From Bacteroidia bacterium (GTDB lineage Bacteria > Bacteroidota > Bacteroidia > J057), in NCBI GenBank assembly GCA_033391075.1, contig JAWPMV010000001.1, forward strand, positions 806,001 to 870,000: a stretch of DNA of 64,000 nt, read 5' to 3'. A program made the translations under genes and the position numbers. Shown here piece after piece: positions 32,960 through 41,603 of this stretch. The notes beneath the pieces are model-generated. The model saw only the letters and a program-made list of their open reading frames with translations. It was not told the origin of the DNA and did no database searches. How positions within the stretch are numbered: the first letter of the stretch is position 1; each line of letters starts with the position of its first letter.

Positions 32960-33406
32960 ATGGAAGACAGACAAAAGATCGAACTCCTGCAAGCGGAGTA
33001 CCTGCATATCCAGCGGACCCTGGAAGAATATGATAGTAAGGCCCTGAACCTAAAGATCTGGGCGACTTCTGTTACGATTGTCCTTTTAGGCTTCGCTTTC
33101 TTTGCTCAAAATGAAATTCTTTTTATTCTTCCCCCACTTACTGCGGCGATTTTCTGGCTTATCGAAATTCAGTGGAAAAACTTTCAATATGCCCACTATG
33201 AACGGGCTGGCAAGATTGAATCATATTTCGCAGGAAATCTAAGCGATATTCAAGCCATGCAAATCGGAGAAGATTGGTACAAAAGCTGGAAAAAGGGGGG
33301 AATCAGTCGCTTCCTGAAAACTGCCTTACGCTCTCATGTGATTTTGCCACATGCTTTGCTTTTGCTGATTGGAATTCTTCCTTTCATACTCGGACTGGAA
33401 TTATAA
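32960..33406 (+). CDS. Small membrane protein of unknown function
   Basis: The product has 148 residues: an N-terminal amphipathic helix (DRQKIELLQAEYLHIQRTLEE), two TM segments (about 34-50 and 53-70), a soluble loop with paired Trp (GEDWYKSWKKGG) and a third TM (about 127-146). No family is recognised. Confidence 0.72.
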   Translation: MEDRQKIELLQAEYLHIQRTLEEYDSKALNLKIWATSVTIVLLGFAFFAQNEILFILPPLTAAIFWLIEIQWKNFQYAHYERAGKIESYFAGNLSDIQAMQIGEDWYKSWKKGGISRFLKTALRSHVILPHALLLLIGILPFILGLEL

Positions 33407-33513
33407 ACTTCAAGGCCAAGAGGAATTGAAAGTGAGTATACCTGAATTGATCTTCCTTAAGAGAATGATTTCTTAAGATCACAAACCTAAATTTAAAACA
33501 TACAAGATCAGAA

Positions 33514-34062
33514 ATGTCAAGCCTTAACATGCAGGAAGTCGGGCCGGAAGAACTGGATGATTTCCTTCGCTATTTAGACGAACACCTAAGAGAGAATGGA
33601 AGAGAGGGACCCTTATTTATGCCCCTTTCTGCTTCTCAACTTCAGGATGGAAGTATTCTGAGAAGTAAATTTGAAGGAAACCTGGGCAAGAAAGTAGGAT
33701 TGAAAGGCTGGCGAAAGCTCTGGCTAGCCAGAAAGGATGGAGGAAGGATCGCAGGACATATAGATATCAGGGGTCGGATGGAGGTCAATGCAGAACATCG
33801 GGTCTTATTAGGCATGGGAGTAGATAAGGCTTATCGACGAATGAACATAGGCCAGGACATGCTACTCTTTGTCATTGACTATTGCCAGAAGCATCCGGAT
33901 ATCGCATGGCTGGATTTAGAAGTCTTAGCCGAAAATATTCCTGCAAAACGACTCTATCAAAAACTCAATTTTCAGGAAGTGGGAACAGTGGAGGATATGT
34001 TTAGGATAGGGGGGGAATCTTATGGATATACCTCCATGACTTTGAAGGTTGAATCAATCTGA
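33514..34062 (+). CDS. GNAT-family N-acetyltransferase
   Basis: The product has 182 residues. The acetyl-CoA fold is clear: VLLGMGVDKAYRRMNIGQDML (motif A, R/Q-x-x-G variant RRMNIG), then AWLDLEVLAENIPAKRLYQKLNFQEVG (motif B). It probably acetylates a small molecule or a ribosomal/amino-acid amine. The RimI-like end (LEV-x-x-N-x-A--LY) is typical. Confidence 0.9.
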   Translation: MSSLNMQEVGPEELDDFLRYLDEHLRENGREGPLFMPLSASQLQDGSILRSKFEGNLGKKVGLKGWRKLWLARKDGGRIAGHIDIRGRMEVNAEHRVLLGMGVDKAYRRMNIGQDMLLFVIDYCQKHPDIAWLDLEVLAENIPAKRLYQKLNFQEVGTVEDMFRIGGESYGYTSMTLKVESI

Positions 34063-34136
34063 AATTAGGAGAAAGCACTTTTTAAATTTCCCAATTGTAA
34101 CAGTCTGCGTGCTTTTGTGTCTAAGTCGCAAAAATT

Positions 34137-34619
34137 ATGATGAAACCATTCCCTTCAATTTTTGTGACACTCTGGCTGATGCTATTTACAAGCTTTATCC
34201 AGGCCCAACAATCCACAAACATGCAAATAGAGCAAGAACAAGCAGCTGTCCTGAAGGCAGTAAAACAAATGACCCATGCCTTTCACCAAAAGGACCTGAA
34301 AGCCGTGATGAATAGTTATGAGGACCAGGCCCTGGTGGTCTTTGAACCCGAATCGCCAATAACTGATAAAGCCCTTTTGGAACAAATGTTTCAGGGAGCT
34401 TTTAGCCTCAATCCAAAATTTACGTACAGTGGGCATGAAGTATTTGTCAATGGAGATATAGCTGTCCATATCGCTCCCTGGACCATGAAGGGTAAAGCTC
34501 CTGATGGAAGCAAGGTCGAGCAAAGCGGATTGTCAATTGCAGTCCTGCGAAAACAAAAAGATGGCAAATGGCTGATGGTCTTTGACGATCCCCATGGGCA
34601 ATTCCTCATGACGCAATAA
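34137..34619 (+). CDS. Secreted SnoaL/DUF4440-like (NTF2-fold) protein
   Basis: The product has 160 residues with a signal peptide (FPSIFVTLWLMLFTSFIQAQ). The NTF2-like cone follows: VLKAVKQMTHAFHQKDLKAV, a middle SYEDQALVVFEPESP and strands GHEVFVNGDIAVHIAPW, LSIAVLRKQKDGKWLMV. The family binds small ligands; the ligand is unknown. An inverted repeat follows the gene. Confidence 0.85.
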   Translation: MMKPFPSIFVTLWLMLFTSFIQAQQSTNMQIEQEQAAVLKAVKQMTHAFHQKDLKAVMNSYEDQALVVFEPESPITDKALLEQMFQGAFSLNPKFTYSGHEVFVNGDIAVHIAPWTMKGKAPDGSKVEQSGLSIAVLRKQKDGKWLMVFDDPHGQFLMTQ

Positions 34620-34638
34620 GGAAGTGTCTTTTGACATT

Positions 34639-34671
34639 CGCCTGATAGATGAATAAATTGTCTATCAGGCG
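34639..34671 (+). terminator. Inverted repeat after the NTF2-like gene
   Basis: CGCCTGATAGA and TCTATCAGGCG form a perfect 11-bp hairpin with an 11-nt loop. The following bases are only moderately T-rich, so it is either a weak terminator or an mRNA end stabiliser. Confidence 0.6.
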
Positions 34672-34696
34672 ATTCCATTTATATACCCTCAGAGAG

Positions 34697-35833
34697 ATGA
34701 ATAAACTTAGTGTTTCCATCGGTATCATCTTACTTTTATCCTTAAATTCTTGTGAAGAAACAGGAGCCGGAGAGATACAACCTGACTTTGGTGAAGTGAA
34801 TGTTGAAGTCATGGCAAGTGGCTTTCAAATTCCCTGGAGCATTGAAGTCATTGGGGAAAATGAATTCCTTTTTACCGAGCGCCTGGGAAAATTATACCAG
34901 TACAAGGAGGGAACAACAAGTCTCATCAATTTACTCCCTATATCCGCTACGGTACGATTTGATGGATTGACTTATGGAGGTTTTATGGATGTGAGCTTGC
35001 ATCCCCGTTATGCAGATAATGGATGGGTGTACCTCGCCTATGTAAATACGGATTATCGGCTTTCGGTAGTCAGGTTTCAGGTGGAAGAGGGTTCGGCCAA
35101 AGTGAAAGAATTCATTTTTGAATCCAATGCCTTTTCTATCGGATCACGTATCGTTTGGCAGGATGAGAGGCATTTCTTTTTGACCCAGGGATTAGGAGGA
35201 AACCCATTGCCTGAACCGGGACCTCAGGATCTGACAAATGATGGAGGGAAGATTCATCGCCTGTTGGAGGACGGACAGATTCCTCCAGACAATCCCATTT
35301 TTCCCAATGCCTCCGCGCCTACAACCGTATGGAGCTATGGACATAGAGATCCGCAAGGACTTTTTTATGATGAAAATGCCGAGATCCTCTATTCTCACGA
35401 ACATGGACCTCTGGGCGGAGACGAACTAAATATCATTACCAAAGGCGACAATTTTGGTTGGCCCCTCTTTTCCTATGGCCTGAATTATGATGAGACTCCC
35501 GTTTCTAATCTTAGCGAACAGGATGCTGCAAGCAGTACCATTTTGCCTATCAAATACTGGGGAACGGATTTCCGTCTGGCACCTTCCGGCTTGCTAAAAC
35601 TGGACAACAGCAATTTTACGGATTGGAATGGTTCTTTCCTGATCGGTTCGCTGGGATTGCAAGGGCTTTTCTCTTACAATGTGCTGAGAGATGAAAGTCG
35701 TATGTTACTTGAAGGCATTGGTAGGGTCAGAGATGTTGTTCAGCTACCCAGTGGGAATTTATTGATTTCGATAGATGCTGCTAGTCCCAGGGCTGCTGAT
35801 GAAGGAAGAATCCTTAAACTTTCCCCGAAATAA
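34697..35833 (+). CDS. PQQ-dependent glucose/sorbosone dehydrogenase-like lipoprotein
   Basis: The product has 378 residues with a lipoprotein signal ending SLNSC (Cys about 17). It is a six-bladed GSDH propeller: IPWSIEVIGENEFLFTER, GGFMDVSLHPRY, TNDGGKIHRL and WSYGHRDPQGLFYDE. EHGPLGGDELNII and GDNFGWPLFSYG are the PQQ/calcium-site segments, and AEGRILKL-like bases end it. It is probably periplasmic or outer-membrane and oxidises a sugar. ATG 34697 was chosen over an earlier frame start at 34649 because it places the signal first. Confidence 0.88.
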   Translation: MNKLSVSIGIILLLSLNSCEETGAGEIQPDFGEVNVEVMASGFQIPWSIEVIGENEFLFTERLGKLYQYKEGTTSLINLLPISATVRFDGLTYGGFMDVSLHPRYADNGWVYLAYVNTDYRLSVVRFQVEEGSAKVKEFIFESNAFSIGSRIVWQDERHFFLTQGLGGNPLPEPGPQDLTNDGGKIHRLLEDGQIPPDNPIFPNASAPTTVWSYGHRDPQGLFYDENAEILYSHEHGPLGGDELNIITKGDNFGWPLFSYGLNYDETPVSNLSEQDAASSTILPIKYWGTDFRLAPSGLLKLDNSNFTDWNGSFLIGSLGLQGLFSYNVLRDESRMLLEGIGRVRDVVQLPSGNLLISIDAASPRAADEGRILKLSPK

Positions 35834-35861
35834 AGCATTGAATATTTAGATTTCCTTATCC

Positions 35862-35869
35862 TATCTTTC
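35862..35869 (+). promoter_or_regulatory. Possible -7 element upstream of glsA
   Basis: TATCTTTC fits the -7 motif, but it lies 109 nt before the start codon, implying a long leader if used. Confidence 0.3.
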
Positions 35870-35978
35870 GCAAAAATTAATTCTGCCGGAAGCAGACCTG
35901 ATATCTGCTATATCCTGGCAAAACGATTACTATAATCTAGGGATTAACTGTTATAGAGATTTAAAGATTTTTGGGTAA

Positions 35979-36905
35979 ATGACAAAGAGAATAGACTATC
36001 AGGCCATACTTGAAGACGTATTTGAAACGGTCAGTAAAGGAGAAAATCGAGGAAAAGTAGCACAATACATTCCGGACTTAGCGAAAATTGATCCAGGCAA
36101 ATTTGGGGTGTGCTTGCTCAGCCTTGAGCAAAAAGCGTATGGAGTAGGGGATTGGCAGGAAAAATTCTCGATTCAGAGTATAGCCAAAGTACTTTCTTTG
36201 AGCCTGGCCTATAAAATGTTGGGAGATGATATTTGGGGAAGAGTAGGCGTAGAACCCTCTGGAAATCCCTTCAATTCTCTGGTTCAATTAGAGACAGATA
36301 ATGGCATACCCAGAAATCCTTTTATCAATGCAGGAGCTATGGTGATTTGTGATCTGCTCATCAGTAATTTAAAGGACCCTCAAGCAGATTTTTTGGAATT
36401 TATCAGAAGCATCTGTTCAAGCCGAGAAATTAATTATTCACTAGATATCGCCAGCTCTGAGAAATCCATCGGTTACCGAAATATAGCTCTATGCAATTTC
36501 ATCAAATCATTTGGCAACCTTAAAAATGACCCTGATGAAGTCCTGGATTTTTACTTTAAGATGTGTTCATTGGAAATGAATTGCCAGGAATTGAGCCGAA
36601 CCTTCATGTTCCTGGCCGATGATAATTTCAGAACGATTGATAAGGAGCGAATCCTGAGTATCAGCCAGGCAAAAAGAATAAATGCGATCATGCAAACCTG
36701 TGGATTTTATGACGAATCCGGAGAATTCTCCTTTAAAGTTGGGCTCCCGGGAAAAAGTGGAGTAGGGGGAGGAATCCTGGCCCTTCATCCAGATAAATAC
36801 TGTATTGCGGTTTGGAGCCCCAGACTAAATGAAAAAGGAAATTCCTATAGAGGAATGAAGTTGCTGGAACTATTTACGACAAAGACAGAGTCTTCTATTT
36901 TTTGA
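35979..36905 (+). CDS. glsA: Glutaminase
   Basis: The product has 308 residues. It is a serine-dependent beta-lactamase-fold glutaminase that converts glutamine to glutamate and ammonia in the cytosol. The signature FSIQSIAKVLSLSLAY gives catalytic Ser 67 and Lys 70. EPSGNPFNSLVQLE, GIPRNPFINAGAMV and a C-terminal GLPGKSGVGGGI follow, in normal family order and length. There is no signal peptide. Confidence 0.95.
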   Translation: MTKRIDYQAILEDVFETVSKGENRGKVAQYIPDLAKIDPGKFGVCLLSLEQKAYGVGDWQEKFSIQSIAKVLSLSLAYKMLGDDIWGRVGVEPSGNPFNSLVQLETDNGIPRNPFINAGAMVICDLLISNLKDPQADFLEFIRSICSSREINYSLDIASSEKSIGYRNIALCNFIKSFGNLKNDPDEVLDFYFKMCSLEMNCQELSRTFMFLADDNFRTIDKERILSISQAKRINAIMQTCGFYDESGEFSFKVGLPGKSGVGGGILALHPDKYCIAVWSPRLNEKGNSYRGMKLLELFTTKTESSIF

Positions 36906-37046
36906 AAATTTTTGGAGGATATCAAGTCTTTTTATTTAAACTTTCTCCTGCAAAATGAGGTCTTTATGATAGAAGATAAATAAGATAGAAGTTGCTGAAA
37001 TTGCAGCGGGAATCCGTGCATTGCCACAAGCACTTTTTTACACTTT

Positions 37047-38018
37047 ATGACCATGGAAAACACAATTATCGTTCGAGGCGGTGCTTACAGAGAGGTAAAG
37101 AGAGCTTTGCAAGCATGGATCAATCTGTATGCAGATAATCTCCTGAAAGATATCTGTTTTGAAATGTACCGAAACGGAAGAGGGAATCATGTGATAAAAG
37201 CAGACAAGCGCCTGAGGAATCAAAACTTTTTCTTCCTGGTCAACTACCTGACTCATCCTATGAATATTGAGTACAAAGCTCAGGTCACAGGATATACCCG
37301 GGGAGATGATCAAAGCGATTGGACGGGACAGAATTTGATGGTCTATATCTCGGATACAGATAAGGAGGGGGATAATGTTTTTCTCCTAACCGAAGACAAT
37401 AGAACTTATAAAGTTCCCTTTGGATTGGGAGCTGAAATAGAAGAAGTAACAGATAAGAGAAGTTATCGATCACCACAGCTTTCGAACCTTATCCTTCCGG
37501 ATATACTGAGTATTCAGTCCGAGGAGATCCGTGAACTGGAAAGAGCAACTCCTGTAGAAATTGGGAAAAGAAGATTGGATATAGGGATGCAAATCTGTGC
37601 ATTTGCCTTAAGTCTAGCTTTTCTTTTGGCCTATTTAATTCCTGATCCCAAACTCTATGAGCCTATAGCTGTTTTTCTGATTCTGGGCTCAGTTATTTTA
37701 TTTTTCATTTTCCATGAATTGCTTCAACATAAGGAGATTTACTTGAGGTCTCTTGTTTTTGCAGGCGGAGTAGCTGCCTTTTCATATTTCCTGCACATCT
37801 GGTTTCGGCCAAAGCTTTCTGAATTTGTATTTGTTTGGGGCACATTTCCCTTACTCTTTTTATTGATCCAATGGCCATTACGAAGGTTATATTTACTCAT
37901 TTTTAAAAAAGAGCCGAGTTTGGATAAAACAGGCAAGCTGGGCGATTTTCTCTATTCTATGCTCTTATACATTACTCTTATTTGGGTTTTGCTGCTTTTT
38001 GGTAAACTTGTGACTTGA
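37047..38018 (+). CDS. Membrane protein of unknown function with soluble N-terminal domain
   Basis: The product has 323 residues. Residues 1-165 are soluble (IIVRGGAYREVKRALQAW, YRNGRGNHVIKADK, DWTGQNLMVYISDTD), with mixed strands and helices. About five hydrophobic segments follow (about 180-199, 205-225, 234-250, 260-277, 300-319). No family is recognised. The next gene starts 12 nt later, so the two probably form an operon. The ATG 37047 or 37053 start is unresolved. Confidence 0.75.
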   Translation: MTMENTIIVRGGAYREVKRALQAWINLYADNLLKDICFEMYRNGRGNHVIKADKRLRNQNFFFLVNYLTHPMNIEYKAQVTGYTRGDDQSDWTGQNLMVYISDTDKEGDNVFLLTEDNRTYKVPFGLGAEIEEVTDKRSYRSPQLSNLILPDILSIQSEEIRELERATPVEIGKRRLDIGMQICAFALSLAFLLAYLIPDPKLYEPIAVFLILGSVILFFIFHELLQHKEIYLRSLVFAGGVAAFSYFLHIWFRPKLSEFVFVWGTFPLLFLLIQWPLRRLYLLIFKKEPSLDKTGKLGDFLYSMLLYITLIWVLLLFGKLVT

Positions 38019-38029
38019 ATTTTGCAGAG

Positions 38030-38542
38030 ATGAATGAGCATAGATATGTGATGAGCTTGCTTCCCTACCACCTGGCCCTCAAGGATTTCGATTATGATGC
38101 AGTAGTCGATTGGGCAACAGATGTAGTAGGGCAAGGGAAAGAATCTGAAAGTATCCTGATCCTGGCTACTTTTTCAAAACCGGTATCAAGCTATGATATA
38201 AAGCCTTACATCAGAACCTATCTCCAGGAACAGGGCCTTGAAGAAGCAGAAGGGGAGCCTGTATATTGGGCAGTGATTCGCTATTATATGCAGGAAATCA
38301 TCGATGGGCGGGAAGTCCGAAAAGTGATCAAAGGTCTCTATAATTTGTATTTTGAGCAGGAGCGTTTTGGGCAGGGTAAAGATTTCGGTCTTAGCGATTT
38401 TTACCTCTTGCAGCATGCCTGGGATGACTTGAAGTATAATAATGTTACCTACTATTATGAAAATGCAACTTTAGGTAATATAAAGGATCTGTGTAAAGTA
38501 AAAGCACAGGAATGGTTGGGGAAATACGGGGAAAGGAGATAA
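38030..38542 (+). CDS. Cytosolic protein of unknown function, paired with the preceding membrane protein
   Basis: This 170-residue protein has no membrane segments and is largely helical. It contains YHLALKDFDYDAVVDWATDV, YDIKPYIRTYLQEQ and VIKGLYNLYF. It has no catalytic signature. ATG 38030 is 12 nt downstream of the previous stop, while the TTG at 38015 overlaps the stop and is rejected. Co-transcription with the membrane protein suggests a joint function. Confidence 0.72.
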   Translation: MNEHRYVMSLLPYHLALKDFDYDAVVDWATDVVGQGKESESILILATFSKPVSSYDIKPYIRTYLQEQGLEEAEGEPVYWAVIRYYMQEIIDGREVRKVIKGLYNLYFEQERFGQGKDFGLSDFYLLQHAWDDLKYNNVTYYYENATLGNIKDLCKVKAQEWLGKYGERR

Positions 38543-38545
38543 TTA

Positions 38546-38553
38546 TACTTTTG
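38546..38553 (+). promoter_or_regulatory. -7 promoter element
   Basis: TACTTTTG fits TAnnTTTG and lies 22 nt before ATG 38576. Confidence 0.45.
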
Positions 38554-38575
38554 CCCGCACCTATTGAAGGAAATC

Positions 38576-39301
38576 ATGAAAAAAATACTATTTATGCTGA
38601 GTCTGCTAGTTGCCAGCAACGCACTGTTTTCTCAATCGGAGCTCTATCAGGTTATCGCGAAAAATGGACTGATTGTAAGAGAGGCACCAGAAAGAACTGC
38701 AAAGCAAATTGGCAAGCTTTCCTTTCAATCAATTGTGAACATAACGGAAAAAACAGATCGAGGTGCCGAGATTGAGGATGAGGGAGTCTTAAAAAAAGGG
38801 ATCTGGGTCAAAGTGGCTCTTAAACTCTCGGGAGATGGTTCCTTGGAAGGTTATGTTTTTGATGCCTATTTGAAGCCCTATGATGCATTTATCTATGCAT
38901 ATCCAGATACAGCCAGTCTGAAACGAGCTGTTTTGGATGGGAATTATACGGAAAGTCTGGCTTATCTGTATTTAAAGGCAAATTACGAGCAATCTTCCAG
39001 AAAAGAGCCTCTGGAATATGCTGAATGGGATTCTGGATCAGTTTGTGCATTTCAACAGAAATTTAATCCAGATATTCAATACTATTATTGGGAATGTAAA
39101 GAGGCTAAAGGAAGCACAGAAAGTCTGGTTTTACCTAAAATGGAGCTTCCTAAAGCTCGGCAATTTGTAGAAACCTTGTTTTACAACAAGGATAATAGCT
39201 GGACCAGTGATTTTAATTATGAAGCAGATGGGGTAGGCTGCTATTATGAAATCGTACAAACTGCAACTGATACGCGTATAGAAATTTTCTGTGGGTGTTG
39301 A
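38576..39301 (+). CDS. Secreted SH3-domain protein
   Basis: The product has 241 residues: a signal peptide (ILFMLSLLVASNALFSQ), a bacterial SH3 domain (about 20-100: LYQVIAKNGLIVREAPERT, IGKLSFQSIVNIT, GIWVKVAL, GYVFDAYL) and a C-terminal domain of unknown type. SH3 domains of this class usually bind cell wall or peptides in the periplasm. A paralogue with the same layout lies at 46475-47215. Confidence 0.85.
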   Translation: MKKILFMLSLLVASNALFSQSELYQVIAKNGLIVREAPERTAKQIGKLSFQSIVNITEKTDRGAEIEDEGVLKKGIWVKVALKLSGDGSLEGYVFDAYLKPYDAFIYAYPDTASLKRAVLDGNYTESLAYLYLKANYEQSSRKEPLEYAEWDSGSVCAFQQKFNPDIQYYYWECKEAKGSTESLVLPKMELPKARQFVETLFYNKDNSWTSDFNYEADGVGCYYEIVQTATDTRIEIFCGC

Positions 39302-39306
39302 TTCCG

Positions 39307-39314
39307 TATTTTTG
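39307..39314 (+). promoter_or_regulatory. -7 promoter element
   Basis: TATTTTTG fits TAnnTTTG and lies 16 nt before ATG 39331. Confidence 0.4.
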
Positions 39315-39330
39315 GTAAAAACAAACTCCC

Positions 39331-39651
39331 ATGAATGAGAAACTCTACACCTACAGCCTTCTGGCAGTCTGTCTGCTATTCACCGCTTTCTTTATCATTG
39401 TCGTCATCCCGCCTCTTATAGAAAACCCGGACATCATCGCTGCTTTCTCCGCCGGTTTTGTCAATCCCTATTCCAGTGGCTATTCTGCTGATGTACTCTC
39501 TTGCTGGTTGATCCTCCTCATTTGGGTGATCTATGAATCTCCTAAAATCAAATACGGCTGGATTTGTCTTATGCTGGGCATTGTGCCGGGAGTTGCCGTA
39601 GGTTTCGCTTTGTATTTAATATTGAGAAGTCGCCAGTTGGCTTCCGATTGA
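39331..39651 (+). CDS. Small three-helix membrane protein
   Basis: The product has 106 residues with three hydrophobic segments (about 8-26, 50-68 and 78-98). Its layout resembles DUF2834-type proteins, with an early PP-x-IENPDI loop after the first helix and WLILLIWVIYE in the second. The family assignment is tentative. Confidence 0.72.
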   Translation: MNEKLYTYSLLAVCLLFTAFFIIVVIPPLIENPDIIAAFSAGFVNPYSSGYSADVLSCWLILLIWVIYESPKIKYGWICLMLGIVPGVAVGFALYLILRSRQLASD

Positions 39652-39744
39652 GAAAGTAGATCCGCTATTCAGAGATTAAAGCAGGATATTTGTTATTTCC
39701 CTTCTTTTTCCCATACTGTAGCTTGAATCTATTGAAACGATCGT

Positions 39745-40194
39745 ATGAATGTTCCCGTGATTATTCTTTCCCTCCTGAATGCCCTTTGGTTTGCTATGGG
39801 TTTCAGGCTCTTTTTTCTCAATTCCAGACAAGCAGCCAAATTGCTTCTTGCACCAGACAAAAGAGAAGAACCCTATTTCTCGGTATTGGCCGAAGCCTGC
39901 AAATTTTTAGGCGGGATGAATTTGGCTCTTTCTATGCTGTCAATTTTTTGCATATACTTCCTGGATAGTCTGCTGAGTCTTCCGCTTGCTTCGGGGATTT
40001 TTATAGCATTAGGCCTGGCTCACTTCAGCCAGTTTTGGGTAAACCTGCCTCATGCCCTTAAAGAACGAAAAGGACAGCAAGCCATATGGCCTGTCCTTCG
40101 AAAAACGATGCGATTCATTTTTGTGGTGGATTTCCTATTGGCGATGGCCAATCTGTTGATGGCGCTTGTATTGGGACTGAGTATGCCCGGCTAG
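39745..40194 (+). CDS. Four-helix membrane protein of unknown function
   Basis: The product has 149 residues with hydrophobic segments at about 4-22, 52-72, 76-95 and 120-145 and the phrase CKFLGGMNLALSML in the second. No family is recognised. It stands between two unrelated small genes. Confidence 0.72.
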   Translation: MNVPVIILSLLNALWFAMGFRLFFLNSRQAAKLLLAPDKREEPYFSVLAEACKFLGGMNLALSMLSIFCIYFLDSLLSLPLASGIFIALGLAHFSQFWVNLPHALKERKGQQAIWPVLRKTMRFIFVVDFLLAMANLLMALVLGLSMPG

Positions 40195-40296
40195 ACTCAT
40201 CCAGAACAAAGACAATCTATCCGAAAATTCCGGCTGGGATTTTTGAGAGAAGCAAGGATTTCGGAAATTGATGGACAGAAGAGGCATATGGATACA

Positions 40297-40725
40297 ATGA
40301 AAGACTTACAACTTACAACAAACCCGGCCGTCGAAGCAGTCTTCGACAAATATCCCCAGGCAGTCCGCCCAAAAATTGAAAAACTCCGCCGCTTGATTCT
40401 TGAATCAGCCGAGGAATTAGAAAGTGTCAATAAACTGGAAGAAACCCTCAAATGGGGAGAACCGAGCTACCTGACCAAAACGGGCAGTACCATTCGCATT
40501 GATTGGAAAGAAAAAACCCCCGATCAATATGCGATCTATTTCAAATGCACCAGCAAATTGGTTCCCAGTTTCCGAACCGCCTATGAAGAAGTCTTTTCTT
40601 TCGAAGGCAATCGAGCCATCGTCTTTCAGATGGAAGAAAAACTGCCCGAAAAAGAGCTGAAGGATTGCATCAAGGCCGGCCTGATGTATCACAAAGTGAA
40701 GCATCTACCCTTACTCGGCCTTTAG
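40297..40725 (+). CDS. DUF1801-family protein
   Basis: The product has 142 residues. The DUF1801 (YdhG-like) order is visible: EAVFDKYPQAVRPKIEKLR, then EETLKWGEPSYLTKTGSTIRI, then YAIYFKCTSKLV. The function is unknown. ATG 40297 fits the family; ATG 40288 is equally possible, and the longer frame from 40243 is not needed. Confidence 0.85.
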   Translation: MKDLQLTTNPAVEAVFDKYPQAVRPKIEKLRRLILESAEELESVNKLEETLKWGEPSYLTKTGSTIRIDWKEKTPDQYAIYFKCTSKLVPSFRTAYEEVFSFEGNRAIVFQMEEKLPEKELKDCIKAGLMYHKVKHLPLLGL

Positions 40726-40740
40726 CATATACAGAAAAGC

Positions 40741-41187
40741 ATGAACCGAAAACACATCTTGCTGTTGGGCATCCTGATTGGGCTTTTCACACTGATTGCT
40801 GCCTTTAGTTTTCAATCCATCCAGGAGCGAAAAAAGGAGATTGATAAAGAGCAGACATTACTTAAGGAAAAGAAATCTGTGGAAGAACCCAAAAAACTCA
40901 TGGACCAAGTTTTTGGTAAGAAGCTTTACAAAGATAATTGTGAATCATGTCATATTAGTAAGAGACATGGGCATTATAAGTTAGACCAGATGCATGAGAA
41001 ATTGGGGAATGAGTATTTTAGTTTATTTGTTACGAAAGAAGATTCTTTACTGGCTGCATCGGATGAACAGACGATTCATATCAATGAATCATATGGTGGG
41101 AATATATACATTCATAGTTTTGCTTTTTCGGCTCTGGAAATGCAGCAACTTATGACTTACATTCGAGACACTTTTCGGTATAAATAA
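40741..41187 (+). CDS. Membrane-anchored monohaem cytochrome c-like protein
   Basis: The product has 148 residues: an N-terminal TM anchor (about 5-25), a charged linker (about 28-50) and a cytochrome c domain with haem motif CESCH (Cys 67, Cys 70, His 71). No clear distal Met is seen in the usual place, so the sixth ligand is unassigned. It starts 15 nt after the DUF1801 gene. It is probably periplasmic electron transfer. Confidence 0.82.
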   Translation: MNRKHILLLGILIGLFTLIAAFSFQSIQERKKEIDKEQTLLKEKKSVEEPKKLMDQVFGKKLYKDNCESCHISKRHGHYKLDQMHEKLGNEYFSLFVTKEDSLLAASDEQTIHINESYGGNIYIHSFAFSALEMQQLMTYIRDTFRYK

Positions 41188-41576
41188 ATTAGCCTTTATC
41201 CCTGCATCTAAATCTTCTCATGGTAAATTCAAAGGTCGAAATTCTTTGACTTCATTCGCCCAAAAACTACAAAGACTATCTCTTGGATTTTGGAAATATG
41301 ACTATCAGTATCCTGTGAGAAAATCTGAATCGAAGGTTTAGAAAATTATTGCTGAAATAAAAGGGCTCTTAGCATCTGGTTTTCATCAGAGATTCTGGGA
41401 AGAATGCTAGAAATCATATCTAAATTTAAGTGAATTTTACTGCTACGAATCGCCTCTGGCTTTATGGAGTTAAGACGAGAATTAACCATCATCGACTCAG
41501 AACGCACGCTATTGTTCAAAAAGAAGATGGAAATGAGGTCTTGAGGCGAAGGGGCCGAAAGAAGTCAACAAAATAC
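41188..41576. other. Intergenic gap with no recognised feature
   Basis: Between the cytochrome gene and the EreA-like gene there are 416 nt with no open frame above about 26 codons that resembles a known protein. No attC, clear hairpin terminator or RNA gene was recognised. The plus-strand reading near 41263 has a short protein-like phrase (NYKDYLLDFGN) that soon stops, so decayed coding sequence is possible. Confidence 0.4.
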
Positions 41577-41584
41577 TATCTTTA
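41577..41584 (+). promoter_or_regulatory. -7-like promoter element
   Basis: TATCTTTA is close to TAnnTTTG and lies 19 nt before ATG 41604. Confidence 0.4.
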
Positions 41585-41603
41585 GTATTCCAGCTTCACG
41601 ATT

